Source: Calycina herbarum (taxonomy: Eukaryota > Ascomycota > Leotiomycetes > Helotiales > Pezizellaceae). Taken from it: a DNA stretch of 64,000 nt. The stretch lies in assembly GCA_001414485.1 (NCBI GenBank), contig LLEY01000114.1, positions 124,001 through 188,000 of the forward strand. Direction: 5' to 3'. Of this stretch, positions 1-11,517 are shown one piece after another (within the stretch, counting starts at the first letter, position 1; each line of letters starts with the position of its first letter). The notes under the pieces were generated by a model that searched no databases, had not been told where the DNA came from, and was given only the letters and a program-made list of their open reading frames with translations. The translations under genes were made by a program, and so were the position numbers.

Positions 1-379
1 GGTTAATTATTGTAAACTGCTCTAGAGGTTTGCAACAATGAGAGGTACCTATTTACTCTCCATGTGATTGGCAGGTAAACTGTTCGCCAAAATGGGAATG
101 TGGCTCCAAAAATGGGAGCGTAACAATATGTTGTTGTATTAGATATTCACTCTTCTTGTGACTATACCTAATTAGGTTATGAGTCACTTATGAGTCACTC
201 TTGGGGTATTTATACTTCTGGCAGCACAAAGATAGTTCCCTCCTTGTAGCAATATACACTTATTCTCCACCCTATAATATTGAATGCCAATACCACTTCC
301 TTGACCTCGCAACACAATATATGATCCACAATTCATTCTCAAAACTCTTTGGAAACATGGAAAGTTTAAGCTTCAACCT
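1..379. other. Intergenic left edge
   Basis: I see no gene here. The only notable feature is a pair of TGAGTCA heptamers at 180-186 and 191-197. This is the core bound by Gcn4/CPC-1-type bZIP factors. The nearest gene in the window ends at 380, so these sites would serve a gene to the left if they are functional. Confidence 0.5.
180..197. promoter_or_regulatory. Tandem TGAGTCA sites (bZIP Gcn4/CPC-1-like)
   Basis: Two identical TGAGTCA heptamers lie 11 bp apart, start to start, which is about one helical turn. The match to the Gcn4/AP-1 core is exact. Function is inferred from the motif alone, and no gene start is visible within reach on the right. Confidence 0.3.
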
Positions 380-2408
380 TTAAATCAAAACCATCCTCTC
401 AAATTCTCCATCACCCCTCGGAATCAACTTTTTCTCCGACTTTCCGAATATAACATCATAAAGTTCCCCAGTCATAACACTATCTAAATAGCAGTCGGCA
501 ACTAATTCAAAAACTCCCATCTCCTCCTTTGGTCTCAACAGAAAAGGAACAGGTCCACCATAAAAACTGTAAATCTTGTCACCAACTTTGGTACTAGTAC
601 AAGCGAGACCAACACGTCCATTTGCGGTAGCGAAGAAGCGTCTATTTCGGCTGTTATGTGTCATTTGTGCGACGACCTCTTCGAATGCTTCCGATATTGT
701 GGAATCTTCTAGGTCGGTTACCAATCCAGGCTTTGGTTGGTGACTGGTTTGTGGAAATTGGTTGTTTGTCTGGTGTTGATATGAGGCTTCCAGGAGAGTT
801 GAGTAGTAAGTGGCCAGTTTGTTTGAAGCAGCTTCGTCGATCTCAGCGCCGTTGAGAAGTAAGTCGAAGTGTAATGGGAAATAGCAATATCGCATGCCTT
901 TAGGGATTCTCTTTGAGAATGGAAGTGTGTCTGCTGATAGTGTTCTCATGATGGCTAGGTAAGAGGAGGAGTCTTGGTATAGGTGCTGGTTCTCGGACCA
1001 AACAGTGTTTGCGAACTGGGATATCGCTAAAGACATTCCACGCCAACCACCTTGAATGGACTTCGTAAGGTCGGCGGAATGCTTTTCCAGGTCGCATATG
1101 GCTGTTACTTCATCGATGTGATGTGCCAGTACTGGTAATCCATTTGGAATGGGGGAAGTGAGTTCCAAATCTGGTATTTTAACTCCATAAGTACATCCCA
1201 TTTGATACTTTGTCGTCAATAAACTTCTTGAAGCTCGCTTGACACGCCAATCCGGCACCCAAGATGGAAACCTGGGATCCCGAAAAGGACTTTCAACTTG
1301 GGAGAGTACGGTATAACGCTTCTCGTGAGCAATTATGGCAAGTGTCGCTTCCTTGTAAACCTGCTCAATTGAAACGTCGTCACTATAATTCGGAACAATA
1401 GAGCGTCTTATAGATTCGTCAACAATTCCCAGTGCAGAGTAAACTTTGTCTTTGGCGTTCGTTGTATCCTCGAAGGAGGAAAGTGATAGAACATATGACA
1501 AATTGAGAACTCGAGCTGACGGATCCGAGACTTTAGAAGCTTGTAGAGAGCGGGCTACTTTAGACTTGGCTGATCTATTATCCCTATCGAAGATGCGTTG
1601 GGCAAGACCACGGCTGTTTTTGTAGAGTGCTCCGTAGAGTTTGAGCAATTTGTCCCAGTCCATTCGACTTCTTCCAATTAACATGATGGCCTTCCGAGAA
1701 AGGCAGACTTCTTGGGTCGTCCATCCCCTACTGAACCATGGCAATGTGAGAAGAGAATTCAACCTCTCAAATTGTTGGCGCAGTTCTGCGTCGTTCTGAA
1801 GGTCTCTCTCAAATCTTGATTGCGTCGAGTATAATTGCGGGGTTCTGTTGTCTCCAAGAGCTTCCAGGAACCACCTCACCGAGTCCAGTTCCCCATGATC
1901 TTCTTCATGTAGCCAAACTAACATTCGCGATGTATTTTGATATATGCGACCCATCAAACTAACTTGAATACCGCGTTCCCCAACATCGTTCTGATTCTGA
2001 GTATTCGTCAACGAATTGAAACAGTCGGAAGCGCAGCTGGGAGTGAACTTGGATCTTACTTACGATGCAGATGGAGTCGGCCCACAAGACCTGCGGTTTG
2101 GTTTCTGATCGAATATACCGCAGAGCGACGGCCAAGTTAAGGGGTGTTTTAATAACCTTTCCATCGCAGAAGACAGCTTCAGTGAAGTCAATACCCCAAG
2201 CATACGACAGTGCTTGATATGGTGGAGAATTGCGCTCGAGGTTCACAGGATGCAAAAGAATGCTCAGCTTCTCTTCGAATTTACCCGGAAGCAAAGTGAG
2301 TAACCTGATATCCCCGGTATTGATCAAAGAGGGATATTGAAACGAGAGAAGAGGTGGTGCTTCGGGTGCTACTGTATCACGACATCCTTCTTCCAGAGAA
2401 GAGTCCAT
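380..2408 (-). CDS. HET-domain (heterokaryon incompatibility) protein
   Basis: Two exons, 2408-2064 and 1996-380, are joined by a 67-bp intron (1997-2063; donor GTAAGTAAG, acceptor TCAG, phase 0). The product is about 653 residues. The HET signature is clear: YQALSYAWG at residues 64-72, then LWADSICINQND at about 108-119 read across the splice junction, followed by the conserved region that continues to an LVWLHEED stretch. Splicing restores the ICINQND motif exactly, which supports the intron. HET proteins trigger non-self recognition and programmed cell death after hyphal fusion, often in NLR-like networks. The C-terminal 400 residues have no domain I recognise. The start is the first ATG of the open exon. 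The reading frame is intact and shows no RIP, unlike the next gene. Confidence 0.9.
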
Positions 2409-2907
2409 CTCCTAAAAATGTTGTTACCCCACTAAAATGCTCTCTCCTCCTCAAGTTTTCCACTTTACGGGGCGTAGAAACTGGCGCCTAATCCACCTGC
2501 AGGTCATGTTTCGGGCCATGCAGGGTCTTGATGCCAACGAAGTCCAGAAAACAAATCAGGAAGCTAACGGAATTACAGTAATTTATTAGCATATAAAGTC
2601 CCAGAAAGGTGGCAAAACTTCACTGATATATCTTTTCGTGATCATGAGATGAAATTTCCCAAAATAATTCATGATCAGATGAAAATGGAGGGGAGGTGAA
2701 CATTCACTTCTTGGCAAGATCGATGGTGACTTCCATTTCTCCGCACCCATTGAAGAACCGTTGAAGTAAATAAAGACGTTCATTTATTGGGGGATTTTGC
2801 GTAAACTTCTCACATTGCATTCTCGTCTACCAATCAAGGTACAACTGTGAGCGCCCATATTATAAATTCTGCAACACCCCACTGCTGGTCGAAATTGGAA
2901 GGTGACA
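2409..2907. other. Intergenic, upstream of the HET gene
   Basis: This is about 500 bp between the HET gene start and the 3' end of the broken kinesin gene, both on the minus strand. It should contain the HET promoter. No TATA box or coding stretch stands out. Confidence 0.4.
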
Positions 2908-4831
2908 CTAGAGATCCATGTAATAGTATCTCGTCGCAAGATCATACTCCATCAAGACCTCTTTCGCCATATCTTTGACAGCATAAGCCCCCGTCTTCTC
3001 AACATACAATTCATAAGCATCGGTTATAATACTCGGTCCAACAAGCGCACACATGAATTTTCTGCCTTCCTTCGTTTGATCGAAATCTTCTGGTCCCGCT
3101 GGAGACATGATCATAACAGTATCAATGCCATTGAAGCTAGAATGAGGCGACTCTAAGTTACGAGTACTAGGTGCTAGACAGACGAATATACCGGGCTTTA
3201 TGCGAGTTTTGAATGGGAGTTTTTAAATCTCTTACTTCTCTTCTTAGACAGTGTCTGCCTTTTGGTTCGTATCGGATTGCGAGGATTGTTGTCGAGAATC
3301 GATCTGGAAACGCCAAAGTTTCTGGTAGAAAGCGACGGCTTGTTCTCTCTCGACACTCGGAGTTTGCAGGCATCAAGCGATGAACTCCTTTTGCTGTAAT
3401 TTGCAAAGCTAAATGCCAGTCAAGCCTTCTGCAAGTATGGTCGCATCTATGTGTGGTGTTCCAGACTGGTATAAAGTTAGCGTTGAAGTTCAATCAGTAG
3501 TACTGCGTTGTAGTACCTACATTCTCTGTAATCCATTGTTTTGTCTTTTCGTTTGTCTAGCTCGATGTATTTTTCAAGTTCTGCTGGCTTTTCATTCGCG
3601 GTACCGGTACTTTCAACATCTCCGCATATCGTAGAGTGTTTTTCGAATGTGCCGAGTCCACAATAGAAGGAGCGACACACGCGATAACCTTCGTTTTGCA
3701 GGCACGTTCTACTTGCGTTGCAAAGACATGTTTGAGGATTTGCGTGAGTTTGCTGCTTCTCCAGGGAATGTGTATACCCTTTTTTGCGGCCGAATTGGTC
3801 TGTAATTATTGCAAGCCCCATAAGGTTCGACATCGGATACAGTCGTTGAGTATGGATAGCGAGGTGTTGATCTCCTTGGTCTCGGCAAGTATTTCAGCAG
3901 AGTGATTATTCGAGTCTTGACTACCTTCACTGCCTGCTAAGTCCATGAGAAAAAGCTCACCATCCGGGTTTCCAGGATTGGCTCTGTCGACTGTTCGAAT
4001 GCGGAAGACGGCATGGGAACGGGACGATTGATCATTCTTGGAAGTTGAAGCGGTGGTGCGAAGTAGTGCGCTTGTCTCAACAATTGAGAGAAACTCCTCT
4101 TCGGTAGATGGACACTTCTCTTGAACTCCCACAAGTTGGATGACCTCAAAAAGGTCCTCCGTAATGCTAAATACACGACGGTCCGCCAAAAGATCTAATT
4201 TGATTTAGCCATGTGTTCAAAAATATTACTAAGTGAAGATGGCGCATCAAAAACTTTCTTTCCTAGAACTTCGAAGCAACAAACATAAATATCTCGCTTG
4301 TCAAGTTCAGCCATTGCCATAAGATCCTGGGCTATCGAGGCTGTGATTCCAGTCACGATAAAGGTTTTTCCAGAGCCTGTCTGTCCATATGAAAATAGGG
4401 TGCTGATCCCGCCAGCGAAAATCCAAGGAACCAGATCGCTCGCTGCTTCTTGATACATCGTTTCTGTGCGTGTCTCTGCACCATAGATGCGATCAAGAGT
4501 AAACTCATGTTTCTAAATCACAAATCAGCTCTCGTATGACGAAAGTGTCATGGGAAAGACGTACGGTAATATCGGGGGCACCATTGAACTTTTTTCTGGG
4601 CTCAAAAAGAACAGCCTTTGGTGCTCCATTCTGTGAAATCCCAGAAATGTGCTTCGAGTTCTTCTTCTCTTCCGACAATGGCCTAATTCGAGCGCAAATC
4701 GTTGTATCGACAACATCAGCAACACTCAGTTTATCCACATTCGACGCATCGCTTGTCTGATTCGTATCTCCCAAAGGACGAGATACCAACTTCTGGTAGA
4801 AATCGACGTGCTCAAAGTATGTGGTTGACAT
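2908..4831 (-). pseudogene. Kinesin-like gene with seven in-frame stops
   Basis: The gene can be followed in one spliced frame: exons 4831-4565, 4512-4230, 4194-3521 and 3465-2908, about 593 codons. The motor domain shows CARIRPL (motor start), the ATP-binding P-loop YGQTGSGKT, switch I SSRSH, switch II LMDLAGSE, the NTSLS helix, PWRSSKLTQILKHVF and NTLRYAE. Downstream a SAM-like segment (KQWITENV) leads to EQAVAFYQKLW and a conserved tail ending RYYYMDL. This layout fits fungal small kinesins of the kinesin-13 (MCAK/KIF24-like) type. The frame is cut by stops at 3806-3808, 3557-3559, 3409-3411, 3373-3375, 3244-3246, 3232-3234 and 3223-3225. Each is one C-to-T step from a Gln (CAA/CAG) or Arg (CGA) codon. 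No motor function is expected beyond a truncated product. Confidence 0.85.
4195..4229 (-). other. Unusually short (35-bp) intron in the kinesin relic
   Basis: The donor GTAATA and acceptor ATTAG bracket only 35 bp. Removing it is phase-correct (phase 1) and joins the KVFD motif to the LLADRRVFSITED continuation expected of a kinesin motor. Unspliced, the frame hits TAG. The neighbouring introns (4513-4564, 52 bp; 3466-3520, 55 bp) are of normal size and have CTGAT/CTAAC branch sites. Confidence 0.55.
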
Positions 4832-6014
4832 CGTGAAATCTTGTCTTCAATGTCAAATTTTGGGGGAATTCACGGATGATATTTATTCTCGTCGTCTAGG
4901 CAACATGATTACCTTGTGGGTTAAGTAAGGCTCCGGCTATTGTGAAACCGACTGCCTAAGAAGCCGTGATGTTTTCTCTAGAGTAGCCCAGGCATTCAGA
5001 TGGCTCAAATTCAGTACAGTACTGTGGTTGAACCCCTCGCTTGGATCACACTATGTATTCACAATGGCCAACCACGCTCTCAGAGCACAAGTAATTTCCA
5101 GGTGATGATGGCCACGACTAACGGGTCGCTGTGATAATCTCAAGTATCATAGAAGTTTCTACGCGTAGAGAGAAGTTCTTAACTTTTAAGACCATTTCTT
5201 TTTGTCGCGGTGAAGATAACCGATAATATCTCGGGTTTTTACTGTTGGGGAAAAAGAGTCACTATTTTGTGAAGACAGCGTAAAATAGGCCGAGTTGCTG
5301 GAGCCGCCAAGCTATAACTGAGAGGGAAAGAGCGACCTTGGGTTGGTGATCGAGACCTCGGTCGAAAGCCTCGACAAGCCCCTCCCTTTCTTGTGGTCGA
5401 AACAGAATCGCGGGGAGTGACCATGCAGTACTTGTAGATTCTTCAGTTGCTCCTGAACTCTGGAATTCGTGGTTGTCGTTTGTCACAATTTTCGTCCTTC
5501 GCTCGTACTATCCCCCCCCTTAACTGTCTGTCATGTGAAAGGGTGCTTTGGCCGTGAAAATGTATTTCGAGGTTGGCACGTGACATTTGTACGTGTACAT
5601 GATTCATAGCACCTTGAAGGCTGTTGAAATTGGAGAGGGTTTAACCTCATCCGGCTCCCACTAAATCCTTCCACATTTCAACCCCATTTCAACCCCAGCT
5701 CCATCCCTGTCTTTCTTAGCTGCTTTATCAGTCCCCACCTCGTACCAACCAATAGAAAGCTGAGCATTAGGAGGCAACAGGATCTGATTGGTAGTACCAC
5801 TTCCTCCTACAACCCCACATCGCATTTGTGCTCCCACTACGTCAGCATCCATGCATCATCGACCTCAATCAGCTCATCGTTCTGCAAGTGAGACCTTCAA
5901 TCCAGACTCCCCCAGCATTTCCTCTCTCTCCAATGCTGACCATTTGAAATCCAATTCGTACTCCCTTGTTCCCCCATCGACTTCTAAAATCCCTCAAGCA
6001 CCCATAACTATTAC
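4832..6014. other. Divergent intergenic region
   Basis: This region separates the kinesin relic (minus) from the AIF-like gene (plus), so it probably carries both promoters. A 74-codon minus-strand frame (5262-5486) exists, but it matches nothing I know and has no partner exon, so I do not call it. A run of eight C residues lies near 5511-5518. Confidence 0.4.
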
Positions 6015-7800
6015 ATGCCCTCCATCACTTCCCGTCTCTGCCAAATCCTTCGTCAAACATCACTCCGCATTCCCCGAGCCTTCTCAACCACATCCGCAAT
6101 CATGGCACAAGAATACAAACTCAAGGGTCTCACAACCCTCGACCTCAAACCCGGTGAGAAGAGAGAGGTCGAGGTAGAGGGTATTGATGAAGGAAAAGTG
6201 TTACTCCTTAATGTTGGAGGAAAGACGACAGCTGTGGGTAGTAAATGTACTCATTATGGAGCTCCGTTGGTCAAGGGAGTTTTGACCGGTGATGGACGGA
6301 TTACTTGTCCTTGGCATGGAGGTTAGTACTTCAAATTGTTCTACCTAGTTCTCGTTATTGACTATGGAAATAGCATGCTTCAAAGCTTCAAACGGTGATA
6401 TTGAAAATGCACCTGCCATCGATGCCCTTCCCTCCTTCGAGTTATCCGAGAAAAATGGTGCTTTGTACATCACGGGCGAACAGGAAAACATCAAATCCTC
6501 TCGTCGAAAGCCCAAGATACGCATTTCAGGAAAGGCAGGCGGGTCCGAGAAGGTCGTTATTGTTGGAGGAGGAAGTGGAGCTTTGGGAACTCTCGAAGCT
6601 CTCCGGGAAAATGGGTTCAGTGGTTCCATCACAATGATCGGCAGCGAAGGATACCCACCAATCGACCGTACCAAGCTATCGAAAGCTCTTATCGCCGATC
6701 CGGCGAAGATTGCTTTGAGAGATGCTGCTTGGTTCAAAGAGGGCTCAGTGGATGTCGTCAATGACGAAGTGACAGATGTGGATTTCTCCAGCAAGAAGGT
6801 CTCTACCAAGAGTGGTTCTTCATATGCATATACAAAGTTAGTTTTGGCTACTGGTGGAACACCAAGAAGTCTCCCATTGCCAGGATTCAAGGAACTCGGC
6901 AACGTTTTCCTCCTCCGAACCATTCCTCACGTCAAAGATATCCTTGCCGCCATCGGAGAGAAGAACAAGAAGATTGTCATCATTGGAAGTTCCTTCATCG
7001 GTATGGAAGTAGCCAACGCCGTTGCAAAAGACAACAAAGTAACAGTAGTCGGCATGGAATCCACCCCTCTGGAGCGAATCATGGGTGCCTCGGTAGGAGC
7101 AGTTTTCCAAAAGTCCCTCGTAAAAGCAGGAGTAGACTTCAAACTCTCCGCCGGGGTTGAAAAGGCCACTCCCTCCTCCTCGGACCCATCAAAAGTAGGA
7201 GCCGTCCTCCTCAAAGATGGCACCTCACTCGAAGCCGACTTGGTCATCCTAGGAACAGGTGTAGCACCAGCAACCACATTCCTAAAAGGCAACAGTGCAA
7301 TCGAACTCCTCAAAGACGGCTCCTTAGAGACAAACGAGAGTTTCCTCGTCAAAGGTCACCAAGACGTCTACGCAATTGGAGATATTGCAACCTACCCCTA
7401 CCACGGACCCGGTGGTTCTGGGGCACTCACTAGAATCGAACACTGGAATGTCGCCCAAAATGCCGGCCGAGCAGCAGCATCCCACATCATCAACCCTTCC
7501 ACCTCGCCCAAAGCTTTCATCCCCATTTTCTGGTCTGCATTGGGTAGTCAACTCAGATACTGTGGAAACACGGTCAATGGATGGGATGACTTGGTGCTCA
7601 AGGGAAATCCTGATGAAGGAAAATTCGTGGCTTATTATACAAAGGGTGATGAGGTTGTGGCGGTTGCAAGTATGCAGGTAGATCCTGTGGTTATGCAATC
7701 TTCGGAGTTGATGAGACGGGGCAAGATGCCTAGCAAGACTGAGATTGAGAAGGGAGTTGATGTTTTGGAAATTAGCGTTCCGGCTGAGATTACGATTTAA
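6015..7800 (+). CDS. Rieske/AIF-like FAD-NAD(P)H oxidoreductase
   Basis: Two exons (6015-6321 and 6374-7800) with a 52-bp intron encode about 577 residues. Splicing rebuilds the Rieske motif CPWHGACF exactly. The N-terminal Rieske domain has C78-x-H80 and C98-x2-H101 as [2Fe-2S] ligands. A pyridine nucleotide-disulphide oxidoreductase follows: FAD dinucleotide fold GGGSGALG (about 167-174), LVLATGG (258-264), NAD(P)H fold GSSFIGME (307-314) and the flavin-binding DVYAIGD (433-439). This is the architecture of AIFM3/Nfrl-type proteins, which move electrons from NAD(P)H through FAD to an iron-sulphur centre. Some AIF relatives are linked to mitochondria and cell death. The first 30 residues are Arg/Ser-rich without acids, like a mitochondrial presequence. 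A second ATG at 6102 would give a shorter cytosolic form. The exact substrate is unknown. Confidence 0.92.
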
Positions 7801-9107
7801 ACGACGTGATGAAGGAATTGAAGGGAGACTGGAGTTAAGGAAGGGATCTGAGGAGTCGACGAACGAAATGGATGGAGGAATATATGATTGCGAACGAGAT
7901 AACAGGACCTTGATGGTATTAGGAATTGAAATGATTTTAATGAGTGCAATTTTATCTGTTCATGTGATTCATCAAAGCTAAACTCTTTCAATTCCTTTCC
8001 CCCCTCCGCTTTATAAAACCTTTTCACTTGTCCTGAAAAAAAATACGCACCTAAACAAAAAGCCAAGATAAAACAGAAAATAACTCCCGCCTCTGTACAG
8101 GGACAATTGCGAAAGAAAAATACGGAAATTGGCGTCGAGATGAATGATGAATGATGATAGCTTAGGGGTCTTCCTAGGAGGAAGAGAATGTAAATAGTGC
8201 GTACTCGATGCGTGAGTTACTCACAACTTACTCATCTGCCAATTGACGGCTTACTCACGGCTTACTCACAAACTCACGAGTACCTTGTGGTTTACTCACT
8301 GAAAAATAATAGTAGAGTACTCGCGACGAACCAATCAAAAAGTTCACAAGTAGTATCACATCTACCAACATGTTGAAAAGTTTGAAAACTGACTTACCCC
8401 CTTTAAATCAAAATCAAAACTCTAGACTTGCTCACGATTCTCCCCCAACCCCCCAAACACGATGCTTTGCCTTGGGTTACTCGCAATTCTCTAGCTTACT
8501 CGCTACCCCTTTTTGACCCCCAATTTTTATTCAGCTTACTGGTCAATCGATAGCTTACTCCTTGGCTTACTGGTTATTCATTAGCTTACTCGCAAGGTCA
8601 AGGTCGAGTCCCACAAACCCTCAAAACCCCATCCACATTCCAAATCAAAACACATTCAATAAAACAATTGAACCGCCAAAAAAAAATTTATCTTGGGTCA
8701 GTCATTATATTATACGTTATACTAGGTAGGTTTTCTCTTTCCTCCTCTCGCTCTCTCTGCCTCTCACTCTCATATTAGCAATTTACACACCACACCAACC
8801 AACAAGCAACAACAACAACAATCTCACATCCCAATGTAACGCATCAGAGGTATAATAAACCTTTCTTCTATCCATCCAGCAGGGGTATATCCCAAATTCT
8901 CAAGAAACGGATCCATCCAGTCCCCAAAAACGCCATCCTAAACCCTAAGGAACCAATCCATGCACGCGAAACCCGCTCCAAAAAAACAACAAAAGGAAAA
9001 AAGAAGAATGAAAAATGAAAAATGGTTCTGTATGTAGTGTTCTGCAATATTATGTACCTATCCTTCTCTGCTTCTCTTCATCATCCTGAATTACTACTAT
9101 TGGTCCT
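7801..9107. other. Convergent intergenic region with TTACTC repeats
   Basis: The region lies between two converging genes, so it should hold both 3' UTRs and terminators. About a dozen copies of TTACTC or a close variant, many as GCTTACTC, are scattered through 8212-8592. The rest is A/C-rich simple sequence, including CAA runs near 8805-8822. There is no coding potential. Confidence 0.5.
8212..8592. repeat. Dispersed GCTTACTC-type short repeats
   Basis: The motif (G)CTTACT(C/G) recurs irregularly, for example near 8215, 8227, 8251, 8263, 8291, 8476, 8494, 8536, 8555, 8564 and 8583, with spacing from about 10 to over 100 bp. It is not a perfect tandem array and I see no coding frame. The copies keep one strand orientation. 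Confidence 0.45.
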
Positions 9108-11517
9108 CTACCCAAGACCCATTCCACCAATTTCGCCCAAAATCTCGTTCAACGCTTCGCGATCAACAGAATTCGACCTGACTTTGCTTGGAGCTTTCGA
9201 GACTTTTCTGACGAATCCCGGAATCGGACCTTTCTGATTTATACCCGGTGGTCTCGCCATAAATGCCTTCAAAGGATCTTGCGATGTAGGTGGCGTGCTA
9301 ACAGCTCTCTGTTGTGCCGGAATTAACGCTCCGGATTTCGTAGGAGTAGCTCCCCATCGTCCAAAGACCCATCCACCTATCTTTCCACCAACACGAGAGT
9401 TTGAGCTCTCAGTCGATCCGCCAGAGCTGATAGATCTTGCATCCGAATTGTTCCCCTGAATGCTTGAACGAAGATACGATGTGCTGTCGTGCCCAAAACG
9501 AGAAAGGGTCGGTTGAGCGGTGATTTCTGTATTGACAGAGACCATTGACGTTGGGCTGTTGAGCCTGGTTCGGGGAAGGAAGAGCGAGTTGTTTGATCTA
9601 ATGGCCAGCTGTGAGGGGCGCGATTTCAAGGTGTGGATATCGAGCCCGGAAACAGAAAGAATGGATTCGTGCGATGATGTACGCCGGAGGGCAGGCTGGA
9701 ATGATTCGTTCCAGTTATCGTCAGGCGTCGTCTGGTAGTCTACATCATGGGTAACTTGTGCAAAGCTGGTATCAATATTCAGTGATGGTAATCTTGGGGT
9801 CCGCAGGTCCGAAATTTCTTGGACATCATCGTCCTCTTCATGAATAACATTATTAGGCTGGAAGTTTACCCCAGCTCCAAAACTTCTGGTCGAAACATCG
9901 GACACCTTCTTTCGATGGCGCATAGGAGCGAATTGGGGTGACATGGGATCAATGCTTGATCCAGGTGAGGTCGGCCGTGAGGAGTCCAGGTCGAAATTTC
10001 TATCAAAGAGCGTGCTATTACGGTATGTCGATTGTGGTGAACTTGGTACAGAAGAGGGAGCAAAGTCTGACAGACCGCCAGACTGCATAGACCAGCGGTT
10101 GGCTGGAGTATGGGGTGCTGGAATAGTTACCGAAGTTTGAGAAAGTATTGCACTGGCGGTATCTTGATTTCGCGGCGTTCTTGGTGATCTTGGAACTTGA
10201 CCATTCCTGGGGGGAGTGAAAATCTGTGCTGTGAGGGACAGTCGTTTCTTTTTTGGGCGTCGAGTTTCTTCTTTCTTTGGGGCATGGTAGTGGTGATGGA
10301 TATGAAGGGCAGCGGGAGCTTGAGAAATGGTTGGTGCTGATTCCTGCTTCGAAGCAATCTCATCACCCAAAGTCGGGGTTTTCTCCCCTTCGCCATTTTC
10401 GAGTGGTTGATGCAACAACAATTGTTCACGCAATGCCTGGACCTCGTCGTTTGAATTCATCAACATCTCTCGAAGCTCCATGATCCCTAGTTGAAGGTTC
10501 GCATTGTCCTGGAGAATGTCCTTGACAAAATGAGAGACCACATTGGTACCATTCTTGGAGCTACCCGTTGTTGATGCTGCAGCAGCCTTGAGTCGTCCGG
10601 CAGCAGTTCCCAATTCGTTTTCTACAACTCGCTGTCGTTCCATACGTCCAAGAACCTCAACATGCCGTTCCCTTTCTTCCCTCGCCTCACATTCTATCCG
10701 CTCCAGCTGGTCCTGTAAATCGTATAGCCTCCGTTCAGCCTGCTTCCATCTCTGAATCGCAGATCGTTCCTCGGCCTCGCTTTTTGCCACAGTCTTCTGT
10801 AATAGATCTTGTTCTTGCTCCACAGCCGCCAACTGCATCTCCAGATCATGTGTTCGGGAAGCTAGTGCCTCCAGCCGTCGTAGCTCCTGGCGGGTTGCAT
10901 GGAGGGTCGACTCGAGGGACTTGATGTGAATTTCGGAATCGGCGAGCGTAGTGTTGAGCCCGTCTAACTGATCTGACAGCAGCCGGTTCTCATCTGCACT
11001 CCGTGCATTCTCCTCCTCCAATAGCTTCTTTTCGTGCTCGAGGTGGTCGATTTTCCCGTTCATCTCCATGCGATCTCGTTCGGCATCGTGCATGTAGGCC
11101 TCATGGCGCACAAGGAGCGCCTGCAGTGCAAAGGTCAGCGATTTGGACATTTTGGGATTCAATACATGATTTCGAAAATCAAAACACTTGGATATGACAA
11201 ATATGGAAGGAATTTGAATTGAATAAGAAGGAGTCAGCATAACGTCAAATCCCACGATGCCAACCCCCGGGTGTTACCCGTAATTTCCAAGCAAGACAGA
11301 GGGGTGGGACGAGGAATGCGAATGTTACCTGGCCGAGTGTGGCTGCTGTATGGACCTCTCTCTCCAGATCCTCGAGAGCCGAGCAGTTGTGTTCCAGATA
11401 TGCGCAATCTTTCCGGCCACAGCAACACTGGAGGTTGTGCGTTGGTGGTGTAGGACAACGTTGAGGAATGCGGCCTATCAAGTCGGCCAGAGCGTCCTTT
11501 TCCATGGTTGGAGCCAT
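9108..11517 (-). CDS. Large coiled-coil protein with Cys-rich N-terminus
   Basis: Two exons, 11517-11329 and 11120-9108, give about 733 residues. The 208-bp intron has donor GTAACA, a CTGAC branch site and acceptor CTGCAG. An ATG at 11150 just inside the intron would start an unspliced 680-residue form, but the branch and acceptor signals argue for splicing. Exon 1 holds a Cys/His cluster (CCCGRKDCAYLEHNC, residues 31-45). Residues about 64-260 are strongly heptad-like (Glu/Arg/Leu-rich), which predicts a long coiled coil. A VVSHFVKDILQDN segment follows. The C-terminal half is Ser/Pro/Thr-rich and probably disordered, with many S/T-P sites. Such a layout suggests a cytoskeletal, spindle-pole or polarity scaffold, but I do not recognise the family. 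Confidence 0.85.

Noticed and set aside
5262..5486. 74-codon minus-strand frame as a small gene
   Set aside because: No domain, splice partner or conservation can be seen; it may be chance.
6345..7698. Long minus-strand frames opposite the AIF-like gene
   Set aside because: They are shadows of the strongly supported plus-strand coding sequence.
11121..11150. ATG at 11150 as the start of the coiled-coil protein
   Set aside because: It lies inside a well-formed intron (CTGAC branch and CTGCAG acceptor just downstream). An in-phase upstream exon with a Cys-rich segment exists.
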